DNA of 5,496 bases. It comes from an uncultured Collinsella sp. (GTDB lineage Bacteria; Actinomycetota; Coriobacteriia; Coriobacteriales; Coriobacteriaceae). The DNA lies in NCBI GenBank assembly GCA_902494855.1, contig CABUVC010000116.1, forward strand, positions 1 through 5,496, written 5' to 3'. Position numbers and translations under genes: made by a program. A model generated the notes under the pieces. That model was not told the origin of the DNA, ran no database searches, and saw nothing but the letters and a program-made list of their open reading frames with translations. Shown here in pieces: positions 1-4,693 of this stretch (positions are counted from its first letter, which is position 1; the number at the start of each line of letters is the position of its first letter).

Positions 1-2004
1 GTGGGTGAGCACGTCGACGCCGGAGGCCGAGGTGAGGCCCTTGGGCTGGGTCATCATGTTGTCGGTGTCGACGATGGCCATGTTGGGGAGCAGCGCGTAG
101 TCGGCGAGCGGCCACTTGATGCCGGTCTCCTTGTCGGTGATGATGGCGAACGGCGTGCACTCGGAGCCGGTACCCGAAGAGGTCGGGACGGCGACGAAGT
201 AGGCCTTCTTGCCCATCTCGGGGAAGGTGAAGATGCGCTTGCGGATGTCCATGAAGTCCATGGCCATGTCCTCAAACTTGCACTCGGGGTGCTCGTACAT
301 CATCCACATGATCTTGCCGGCGTCCATAGCGGAGCCACCGCCGACGGCGATGATGACGTCCGGCTCAAAGAGAGCCATCTGCTTGGCGCCGCGACGTGCG
401 CACTGCAGCGACGGATCGGGCTCGACGTCGTAGAAGCAGTCGTGGGCGATGCCCATCTCGTCGAGCTTGGCCTCGATGGCGCGGGTGTTGCCATTCTTGA
501 AGAGGAACTGGTCGGTGACGATGAAGGCGCGCTTCTTGCCCATGACGGTACCGAGCTCGTCGAGAGCGACGGGCGTGGAACCCTTCTTGAAGTAGACCTT
601 CTCGGGAGCGCGGAACCACAGCATGTTCTCACGGCGCTCGGCCACAGTCTTAACGTTGATCAAGTGCTTCACCCCAACGTTCTCGGAGACGGAGTTGCCG
701 CCCCAGGAGCCGCAGCCCAGGGTCAGAGACGGCTTCATGCCAAAGTTGTACAGATCACCGATGCCGCCGTGCGAGGACGGGGTGTTGATGACGATACGGC
801 AGGCCTTCATGACGTGCTCGAACAGGCTGATCTTCTCGGCCTGGGCGGGGTGCACGTACAGAGAGGCGGTGTGGCCCGGGCCACCGGCGAGCACCAGGTG
901 CTCGGCCTTGTCGACGGCCTCCTGGAAGTCCTTGGCGTGATACATGGCCAGGACCGGGGAGAGCTTCTCGTGGGAGAACTCCTCCTTGGCGGGGTCGGTG
1001 GAGGTGACCTCGGCGATCAGGATCTTGGTCTTGGCAGGAACCTCGATGCCGGCGAGCCCGGCGATCTTGGCGGCAGCCATGCCGGGAATGCGGTGATCGA
1101 GAGCGCCGTTCTTGAACATGGCGGCACGCAGGGCCTCCATCTCGGCACCCTGCTTGACGAAGTAGCAGCCGCGCTTCTGGAACTCGGCTTTGACCTGGTC
1201 ATAGATGGTGTCGATGACGGTCACGGACTGCTCGGAAGCGCAGATCATGCCGTTGTCGAAGGTCTTGGAGTGGATGATGGAGTTGACGGCGAGCAGCACG
1301 TCGGCGGTGTCGTCGATGACGACCGGGGTGTTACCGGCGCCAACGCCCAGGGCGGGCTTGCCCGAGGAGTAGGCGGCCTTGACCATGCCCGGGCCACCGG
1401 TGGCGAGGATGATGTCGACGTCGCGCATGACCATGTTGGTCAGCTCGATGGAGGGGACATCGACCCAGCCGATGATGCCCTCGGGGGCGCCGGCCTTGAC
1501 GGCGGCGTCAAGCACGAGCTTGGCGGCGGCGATGGTGCACTTGGCGGCAGCCGGGTGCGGGGAGATGATGATGGCGTTGCGGGTCTTCAGGCAGATCAGC
1601 GTCTTGAAGATCGCGGTGGAGGTGGGGTTGGTCGTCGGGATGACGGCGCCCACGATGCCGATGGGCTCGGCGATCTTGGTGATGCCATAAGCCTCGTCGC
1701 GCTCCAGAACGCCACAGGTCTTGGTGTTCTTGTAAGCGTTGTAGATGTACTCTGCGGCGTAGTGGTTCTTGATGACCTTGTCCTCAAGAACGCCGCGGCC
1801 GGTCTCCTCGATGGCCATCTTCGCCAACGGGATACGAGCCTTGTTGGCGGCCATGGCGGCCTCATAGAAGATCTTGTCGACCTGCTCCTGCGTGTACGTA
1901 GCAAAAAGCGCCTGGGCCTCTCGCATCTGAGCGAGCTTAGCCTCAAGCGCCTCTACGTTGTCCACAATTGCGGGAGTAGTGTTTTCCGGTGACTTTTTCA
2001 CCAT
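1..2004 (-). CDS. adhE: Bifunctional acetaldehyde-CoA/alcohol dehydrogenase AdhE (3' end outside window)
   Basis: AdhE reduces acetyl-CoA to acetaldehyde and then to ethanol with two NADH, regenerating NAD+ during fermentation; family members assemble into cytoplasmic spirosome filaments. The minus-strand frame is open from ATG 2004-2002 to the window edge (668 residues; the family is usually about 860-900, so the C-terminus is cut by the window). The N-terminal aldehyde dehydrogenase domain (about 20-445) has the glycine-rich GVGAGN at 220-225 and the catalytic cysteine C255 in MICASEQS. A linker near 450-465 leads to the iron-dependent alcohol dehydrogenase domain, with the NAD-binding GGGSAMDAGK at 555-564, PTSSGTGSE at 607-615, and the first two iron ligands D664 and H668 in GVDVLTH. 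The remaining iron histidines lie beyond the edge. The start is supported by an AAGGAG site 6 nt upstream. The gene appears monocistronic at its 5' end. Identification is very secure. Confidence 0.97.
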   Translation of the reverse strand, partial: MVKKSPENTTPAIVDNVEALEAKLAQMREAQALFATYTQEQVDKIFYEAAMAANKARIPLAKMAIEETGRGVLEDKVIKNHYAAEYIYNAYKNTKTCGVLERDEAYGITKIAEPIGIVGAVIPTTNPTSTAIFKTLICLKTRNAIIISPHPAAAKCTIAAAKLVLDAAVKAGAPEGIIGWVDVPSIELTNMVMRDVDIILATGGPGMVKAAYSSGKPALGVGAGNTPVVIDDTADVLLAVNSIIHSKTFDNGMICASEQSVTVIDTIYDQVKAEFQKRGCYFVKQGAEMEALRAAMFKNGALDHRIPGMAAAKIAGLAGIEVPAKTKILIAEVTSTDPAKEEFSHEKLSPVLAMYHAKDFQEAVDKAEHLVLAGGPGHTASLYVHPAQAEKISLFEHVMKACRIVINTPSSHGGIGDLYNFGMKPSLTLGCGSWGGNSVSENVGVKHLINVKTVAERRENMLWFRAPEKVYFKKGSTPVALDELGTVMGKKRAFIVTDQFLFKNGNTRAIEAKLDEMGIAHDCFYDVEPDPSLQCARRGAKQMALFEPDVIIAVGGGSAMDAGKIMWMMYEHPECKFEDMAMDFMDIRKRIFTFPEMGKKAYFVAVPTSSGTGSECTPFAIITDKETGIKWPLADYALLPNMAIVDTDNMMTQPKGLTSASGVDVLTH

Positions 2005-2010
2005 TTGTGT

Positions 2011-2016
2011 CTCCTT
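2011..2016 (-). promoter_or_regulatory. Ribosome binding site of adhE
   Basis: On the minus strand AAGGAG lies 6 nt before the ATG at 2004. It fixes the adhE start; no other in-frame start nearby has such a site. Confidence 0.85.
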
Positions 2017-2044
2017 GCGATCGGAGATTTACCCTACGCCTTGC

Positions 2045-2053
2045 ATGATAGCA
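2045..2053 (-). promoter_or_regulatory. Candidate extended -10 promoter of adhE
   Basis: The minus strand reads TGC followed by TATCAT, an extended -10 element (TGn plus a hexamer matching TATAAT at 4 of 6 positions). It would start transcription roughly 30-35 nt before the adhE ATG. No good -35 hexamer is seen at 16-18 bp, as is common for extended -10 promoters. The same TGCTAT core occurs in front of rpmB. The upstream DNA to about 2127 is AT-rich and carries short direct repeats that could be regulator sites. Confidence 0.4.
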
Positions 2054-2063
2054 ATAAATAATT

Positions 2064-2127
2064 CGGTAAACGGTAAGATTCCCGTAAAAGGCATACTAAA
2101 ACGTTTCAATCAAATGAATCGTTTCAA
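2064..2127. repeat. Short direct repeats upstream of the adhE promoter
   Basis: Two sets are visible on the plus strand. CGGTAAA (2064-2070) is followed directly by CGGTAAG (2071-2077), with a looser CGTAAAA at 2083-2089. CGTTTCAA occurs twice, at 2102-2109 and 2120-2127, 18 bp apart. They lie just upstream of the candidate adhE promoter and could be operators, but no match to a known operator such as a Rex box was found. Chance repetition in AT-rich DNA is the alternative. Confidence 0.35.
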
Positions 2128-2157
2128 CTTAATCCATCAGCCCAATGCATCGCCCCT

Positions 2158-2183
2158 CTCATTGGGGACAGACATACATGAGT
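2158..2183 (+). repeat. Left copy of the 26-bp REP-like inverted repeat
   Basis: It begins CTCATTGGGGACAGAC and ends TACATGAGT. It matches the reverse complement of the right copy at 25 of 26 positions (A instead of T at 2174). The copy is itself an imperfect palindrome: CTCAT (2158-2162) can pair with ATGAG (2178-2182) around a 15-nt loop containing GGGGACAGAC, as REP sequences do. Confidence 0.8.
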
Positions 2184-2390
2184 ATTTCAATGGGAAAACG
2201 GGGAGAACGGGGCACCTGTTTGACAATCGCTATTCGCGGGTCGCGGTCGAGTCGGACACGCAGGCGGTCCAGTTGCTCGATTATATCCATCTCAATCCTG
2301 TGAAAGGCGCGCTCGACTCGCTCGATGCGTACCGCTGGTCAAGCTTCAAGGCATATCAGCTGGGCTATGATTCCTTTGACATCTGCAAAC

Positions 2391-2416
2391 ACTCATGTAA
2401 GTCTGTCCCCAATGAG
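2391..2416 (-). repeat. Right copy of the 26-bp REP-like inverted repeat
   Basis: The plus strand begins ACTCATGTAAGTCTGTCCCC and ends AATGAG; it is the inverted copy of 2158-2183. ACTCAT (2391-2396) can pair with ATGAGT (2412-2417) around a 15-nt loop, so each repeat may fold alone or the pair may fold into one long hairpin. It ends only 4 bp before the rpmB terminator stem. Confidence 0.8.
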
Positions 2417-2420
2417 TGCA

Positions 2421-2451
2421 AAAGGCGCCCTCCGTGGGGGAGGACGCCTTT
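2421..2451 (-). terminator. Hairpin terminator downstream of rpmB
   Basis: AAAGGCGCCCTCC (2421-2433) pairs with GGAGGACGCCTTT (2439-2451): 13 positions, one C-A mismatch, 5-nt loop. On the minus strand the stem ends in four T residues; on the plus strand only three follow. It lies about 70 nt after the rpmB stop codon, so it most likely ends the rpmB transcript before adhE. It could also stop plus-strand readthrough from the transposase remnant. Confidence 0.75.
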
Positions 2452-2472
2452 GGTAAGTTCTATATGAACGCG

Positions 2473-2516
2473 AGGTCTTTGACCCGGAGAGTCCGAGGTA
2501 CTTGTTGGTAAGACCT
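2473..2516 (-). other. Nested hairpin in the rpmB 3' untranslated region
   Basis: On the plus strand AGGTCTT (2473-2479) is complementary to AAGACCT (2510-2516). Between them 2482-2499 forms an inner 7-bp stem with one bulge and a 3-nt loop. On the minus-strand transcript this structure would lie directly after the rpmB stop and before the terminator hairpin. It has no poly-U tail, so it is not a terminator; mRNA stabilisation or chance are the options. Confidence 0.35.
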
Positions 2517-2519
2517 TAT

Positions 2520-2708
2520 TTAGGAGCGCGCAACCTTGCCGGACTTGAGGCAGGTGGAGCAAACGTTCATCTTGCGACGGTGACCATCGACGACGACGTA
2601 AACGCGCTGGATGTTGGGGCGGAACTTACGGTTGGTGACGCGGTGAGAGTGGCTGATGGAGCGACCGGCAACGGGGTGCTTACCGCAAACTTCGCAAACT
2701 TTGGACAT
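2520..2708 (-). CDS. rpmB: 50S ribosomal protein L28 (zinc-ribbon form)
   Basis: L28 is a small, basic protein of the large ribosomal subunit. The 62-residue product starts MSKVCEVCGKHPVAG and has the family core SHSHRVTNRKFRPNIQRV (about 19-36) followed by a C-terminal MNVCSTCLKSGKV. Two CxxC pairs, C5/C8 and C50/C53, make this the zinc-binding (C+) form; many actinobacteria also hold a zinc-free paralogue, but none is in this window. The length is normal for the family. The start at ATG 2708-2706 is chosen because AAGGAGGG lies 6 nt upstream and the protein begins as L28 proteins do; an upstream in-frame ATG at 2756 would add 16 residues with no site or similarity. The gene stands alone with its own promoter and terminator. 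Confidence 0.96.
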   Translation of the reverse strand: MSKVCEVCGKHPVAGRSISHSHRVTNRKFRPNIQRVYVVVDGHRRKMNVCSTCLKSGKVARS

Positions 2709-2714
2709 AACTGA

Positions 2715-2722
2715 CCCTCCTT
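2715..2722 (-). promoter_or_regulatory. Ribosome binding site of rpmB
   Basis: The minus strand reads AAGGAGGG, a near-perfect Shine-Dalgarno sequence 6 nt from ATG 2708. It decides between this start and the longer frame beginning at 2756. Confidence 0.88.
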
Positions 2723-2762
2723 GGGCGACAAACGAACATGTCGCGTTAACAAACAAGCCTGA

Positions 2763-2771
2763 ACTATAGCA
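2763..2771 (-). promoter_or_regulatory. Candidate extended -10 promoter of rpmB
   Basis: The minus strand reads TGC followed by TATAGT, a 5-of-6 match to TATAAT with the TGn extension. Transcription would start near 2756, giving a leader of about 48 nt before rpmB. No convincing -35 hexamer is seen at 17 bp. Confidence 0.5.
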
Positions 2772-3023
2772 CAGAAGCAGCTCCCTGTGCGTAATCTACA
2801 CAGAGATATTCCTCTTTTGGCGATAGTGCTCACGCCACGGCCCTGGACGTAGATCCGATTTGCGTGCAGCAGAGGGGATTATGCCAGCTCGTGCGTGCGT
2901 TTTCAAGCTCGTCCCACAAATATATATAGGTTTATGGAGCATTGGGCTCCGTTTACGGATTGTTCTGTATTTATGCTCGCAATTAAGCTCGAGGTTGGCT
3001 ACACTATCCCTTGACCATTAAAG
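2772..3023. other. Intergenic region between divergent rpmB and pyrR units; no supported gene
   Basis: About 250 bp without a credible gene. It holds a small inverted repeat GGAGC-ATTGG-GCTCC (2936-2950), CTGTG/CACAG arms around a 9-nt spacer close to the rpmB promoter (about 2784-2802), and an AT-rich TATATATA at 2921-2928 with a weak TTTTCA at 2900-2905, 17 bp upstream of a possible -10 at 2923. Promoters for the pyr operon must lie here or just downstream, but none is strong by eye. Confidence 0.5.
3000..3005 (+). promoter_or_regulatory. Candidate -10 hexamer for the pyr operon
   Basis: TACACT matches TATAAT at four of six positions, including the critical A2 and T6. A start near 3012 would put the whole attenuator structure (from 3024) at the 5' end of the transcript, which suits a leader. 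No good -35 is visible at 16-18 bp. The AT-rich TATATA near 2921-2928 is an alternative that would give a leader about 80 nt longer. Confidence 0.3.
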
Positions 3024-3038
3024 GGGTACGAGATACCC
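3024..3038 (+). promoter_or_regulatory. Pyr leader hairpin P0 (candidate anti-antiterminator)
   Basis: GGGTA (3024-3028) pairs with TACCC (3034-3038) around the loop CGAGA. Its 3' arm is part of the 5' arm of the next hairpin (3031-3041), so P0 and P1 cannot coexist. Formation of P0 would free the terminator. The loop does not match the UCCNGNGAGG-type loop of well-studied PyrR binding sites. Confidence 0.45.
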
Positions 3039-3086
3039 ACATGGAATTACATAGCTGCCAAAGAGCAGCCCTTCCTGTGGGTGTCT
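3031..3086 (+). promoter_or_regulatory. Pyr leader hairpin P1 (candidate antiterminator)
   Basis: AGATACCCACA (3031-3041) pairs with TGTGGGTGTCT (3076-3086) over 11 bp with one G-U pair. After a bulged U, GGAA (3043-3046) pairs with TTCC (3072-3075), and an apical stem GCTGC (3054-3058)/GCAGC (3065-3069) closes a purine-rich hexaloop CAAAGA. The 3' arm 3078-3086 is also the 5' arm of the terminator stem, so P1 prevents termination. Confidence 0.65.
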
Positions 3087-3120
3087 GGTCCGCTTTAAGC
3101 GGTCGGGCATCTATTTTTTT
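3078..3120 (+). terminator. Attenuator terminator in the pyr leader
   Basis: Bases 3078-3094 pair with 3098-3113: 15 pairs (four G-U), one bulged G at 3087, one T-T mismatch and a 3-nt loop. The strongest part is CCGCT/AGCGG next to the loop. The stem runs straight into seven T residues (3114-3120), as in intrinsic terminators. It lies 40 nt before pyrR and points into the operon, so it must be conditional. It excludes hairpin P1, which needs 3076-3086. Confidence 0.7.
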
Positions 3121-3138
3121 GACTGTGTCAGCAGTCAA
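3119..3138 (+). other. Small hairpin between the attenuator and the pyrR ribosome binding site
   Basis: TTGACTG (3119-3125) pairs with CAGTCAA (3132-3138), a perfect 7-bp stem with a hexaloop TGTCAG. It uses the last two T residues of the terminator tract and ends 7 nt before the pyrR Shine-Dalgarno sequence. In readthrough RNA it might position or shield the ribosome binding site; its role is unknown. Confidence 0.45.
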
Positions 3139-3145
3139 GACATGT

Positions 3146-3155
3146 GAGGAAGGAG
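3146..3155 (+). promoter_or_regulatory. Ribosome binding site of pyrR
   Basis: GAGGAAGGAG ends 4 nt before ATG 3160, with the GAGGA half about 9 nt away. It fixes the pyrR start. AGGAAGG (3147-3153) is perfectly complementary to CCTTCCT in the leader (3070-3076), so it may be open to sequestration. Confidence 0.8.
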
Positions 3156-3159
3156 ATCG

Positions 3160-3744
3160 ATGGGCACGACTTCCCCCAAGGCGGTCATCATGGACGAGAC
3201 CGCCGTCAATCGAGCGATGACCCGCATCTCGCACGAGATTCTCGAGCGCAACGAGGGCTGTGAAGACCTCGCTCTGGTCGGCATCGTCACGCGCGGCGAC
3301 CTTCTGGCAAAGAAGCTCGCCGAGGAGATCAAGGAGATCGAGGGCGTCGACGTTCCGCTCGGCAGCCTGGACATCAGCTTCTACCGCGATGACTATGCGA
3401 CCAATTTCGCTCCCGCGATCCACGCCACCAACATTCCCTTTAGCGTCGACGGCAAGCGCGTCGTTTTGGTGGACGACATCCTGTATACGGGCCGTACTAT
3501 CCGCGCCGCTCTGGATGCTGTCATGGACCTGGGCCGTCCGAGCCGCATCGAGCTGGCAGTTCTCGTTGACCGCGGTCACCGTGAGCTCCCCATCTCGCCG
3601 GACTTTGTCGGCAAGAACGTTCCCTCGTCGCATGAGGAGAACGTGCACCTATATATGAAGGAAGTCGACGGCCACACCGCCGTCGAGATTAACGACGTCG
3701 CGCCGGGTTCCCACGTGGGCTCCGCGCCGCTGGGAGGTGAGTAG
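3160..3744 (+). CDS. pyrR: PyrR: pyrimidine operon regulatory protein / uracil phosphoribosyltransferase
   Basis: PyrR senses UMP/UTP against PRPP and binds pyr mRNA leaders to reduce expression; many members also make UMP from uracil and PRPP. The 194-residue product has the type I phosphoribosyltransferase fold: KAVIMDE near the N-terminus (7-13), GIVTRGD (41-47), DISFYRDD (71-78), the PRPP-binding loop VLVDDILYTGRT (102-113), and the PyrR signature VLVDRGHRELPI (134-145) followed by DFVGKNVPSS (148-157). B. subtilis PyrR has 181 residues; the extra length here is mostly a C-terminal tail rich in G, S and A. ATG 3160 is supported by its ribosome binding site and by alignment of KAVIMDE with KAVILDE of B. 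subtilis PyrR. It is first in the operon, directly behind the leader attenuator it presumably controls, and is followed by pyrB after 4 nt. Confidence 0.96.
   Translation: MGTTSPKAVIMDETAVNRAMTRISHEILERNEGCEDLALVGIVTRGDLLAKKLAEEIKEIEGVDVPLGSLDISFYRDDYATNFAPAIHATNIPFSVDGKRVVLVDDILYTGRTIRAALDAVMDLGRPSRIELAVLVDRGHRELPISPDFVGKNVPSSHEENVHLYMKEVDGHTAVEINDVAPGSHVGSAPLGGE
3732..3740 (+). promoter_or_regulatory. Ribosome binding site of pyrB, inside the end of pyrR
   Basis: GGGAGGTGA lies in the last codons of pyrR, 8 nt before GTG 3749. It overlaps the earlier in-frame GTG at 3737, which therefore cannot be the start served by this site. This makes GTG 3749 the preferred pyrB start. Confidence 0.75.
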
Positions 3745-3748
3745 TACC

Positions 3749-4693
3749 GTGGCGTTCAACCATAAGCACCTGATCGACATTACCGAGTACTCCGAAGAGG
3801 ACATCAAGCTCATCCTCGAGACCGCCAAGGCGTTCTCTGAGGTCAACGAGCGTGCGATCAAGAAGGTCCCCACGCTCAAGGGCAAGACCATCGTCAACAT
3901 GTTCAACGAGCCCTCGACGCGCACCCGCAGCTCCTTCGAGCTCGCCGAGAAGCGCCTTTCGGCCGACAGCCTCAACTTTGGCGGCTCCTCGACCTCCACG
4001 GTCAAGGGCGAGAGCCTCGTCGACACCGTCGAGACCCTCAACGCCTACAAGATTGATTGCATCGTCGTTCGCGATAAGCACGCCGGTGCTCCCTACATCG
4101 TCACGCAGAACTCGCCCGCGAGCGTCATCTGCGCCGGCGACGGCAAGCACAACCACCCCACGCAGGCCCTGCTCGACCTGTACACCATCTGGGAGCACAA
4201 GGGTGACTTCCACGGTCTGAAGGTCGCCGTCGTCGGCGACATCGCCCACTCCCGTGTCTGCGGCTCGCTGATTCCCGCCCTTAAGATTATGGGCTGCGAG
4301 ACCTACGCCGTCGCTCCCGGCACGCTGCTGCCGCCGGCGCCCGAGGTTCTGGGCTGCGACCACGTGACGAGCGACCTTGATTCCGTCCTGCCCGAGCTGG
4401 ACGTCGTCTACATGCTGCGCGTGCAGCAGGAGCGCCTCGAGGGCGCTCCGTTCCCGACCATTCGCGAGTACCACAAGCTCTTCGGCCTGACCAAGGACCG
4501 CGAGAAGCTCATGAAGCCCGATGCGATTATCTGTCACCCGGGCCCCATCAACCGCGGCGTCGAGTTCGACTCCTATATGGCCGACCACCCGCAACGCTCC
4601 GTCATCCTGGAGCAGGTCTACGCCGGTATCTGCGTGCGTATGGCTATCCTGTATCTGCTGCTTGGAGGTGCCGATAATGGCCTTGCTTCTTAA
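3749..4693 (+). CDS. pyrB: Aspartate carbamoyltransferase catalytic subunit
   Basis: PyrB condenses carbamoyl phosphate with L-aspartate to N-carbamoyl-L-aspartate, the first committed step of pyrimidine synthesis, as a cytoplasmic trimer with active sites between subunits. Using the GTG start at 3749 the product has 314 residues, normal for the family (about 305-315). The N-terminal domain carries the carbamoyl phosphate motif FNEPSTRTRSSFE (52-64), the mobile loop SSTSTVKGES (80-89) with its active-site lysine K86, and HNHPTQALLDL (134-144). The aspartate-binding domain has MLRVQQER (222-229) and HPGPINRG (263-270). It starts 4 nt after pyrR and overlaps pyrC by 17 nt, so it is co-transcribed and probably translationally coupled. 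No pyrI regulatory gene follows, which suggests an unregulated Bacillus-type trimer controlled at the RNA level instead. The alternative GTG 3737 would add MSST. Confidence 0.97.
   Translation: MAFNHKHLIDITEYSEEDIKLILETAKAFSEVNERAIKKVPTLKGKTIVNMFNEPSTRTRSSFELAEKRLSADSLNFGGSSTSTVKGESLVDTVETLNAYKIDCIVVRDKHAGAPYIVTQNSPASVICAGDGKHNHPTQALLDLYTIWEHKGDFHGLKVAVVGDIAHSRVCGSLIPALKIMGCETYAVAPGTLLPPAPEVLGCDHVTSDLDSVLPELDVVYMLRVQQERLEGAPFPTIREYHKLFGLTKDREKLMKPDAIICHPGPINRGVEFDSYMADHPQRSVILEQVYAGICVRMAILYLLLGGADNGLAS

Larger units (their letters stand above)
2158..2416 (+). mobile_element. REPIN/MITE-like unit: inverted 26-bp repeats around a Y1-transposase fragment
   Basis: Two copies of a 26-bp sequence in inverted orientation, at 2158-2183 and 2391-2416, differ at one base only and enclose 207 bp. 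The enclosed DNA encodes the C-terminal half of a Y1/HUH transposase on the plus strand. REP-associated tyrosine transposases (RAYTs) are known to sit next to inverted pairs of REP palindromes, which their proteins recognise, so repeat and protein remnant fit each other. The left repeat ends exactly where transposase similarity begins, as expected if an internal deletion joined the left flank to the 3' part of the gene. No target duplication is seen at the borders, in line with Y1 transposition. The unit lies between the rpmB terminator and the adhE promoter. Confidence 0.65.
2180..2467 (+). pseudogene. Remnant of IS200-like / REP-associated tyrosine (Y1) transposase, C-terminal part
   Basis: The frame from 2180 reads EYFNGKTGRTGHLFDNRYS, then LDYIHLNPVKGAL, then YRWSSFKAYQLG. 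This follows the order of conserved blocks in the C-terminal half of RAYT proteins of the Y1 transposase superfamily: a GRTGHLFxxRY block after the catalytic tyrosine region, YIHLNPV, and WSSxxAY. The N-terminal part with the HUH metal-binding motif is missing; upstream codons to about 2041 show no similarity. Recognisable sequence stops near 2365, and the frame then runs through the right-hand repeat and the rpmB terminator to TGA at 2465-2467. There is no proper start codon or ribosome binding site. It is therefore a non-functional fragment and cannot cut DNA itself. The tyrosine in EYFN may correspond to, or sit next to, the catalytic position, but this is uncertain. Confidence 0.8.

Noticed and set aside
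1..1992. Long open frame on the plus strand opposite adhE (663 codons)
   Set aside because: It is the exact antisense frame of adhE codons. Its translation is rich in G, V, H, D and L with no recognisable domain, as expected for the complement of a GC-rich gene. AdhE on the minus strand explains the whole stretch with all catalytic motifs.
1958..2179. Upstream extension of the transposase frame starting at 1958
   Set aside because: This part overlaps the 5' end of adhE, its ribosome binding site and its promoter, and shows no transposase similarity. Only the part from about 2180 is homologous.
2881..3021. Small plus-strand frame of 46 codons preceded by AGAGGGG
   Set aside because: It uses many TTA, ATA, CTA and AGG codons that the real genes here avoid, its product resembles nothing I know, and it covers the presumed pyr promoter region. 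I treat it as chance.
3737..3748. Earlier GTG start for pyrB giving four more residues (MSST)
   Set aside because: The Shine-Dalgarno sequence GGGAGGTGA overlaps this GTG, so it cannot serve it. GTG 3749 has the proper spacing and gives an N-terminus of usual length.
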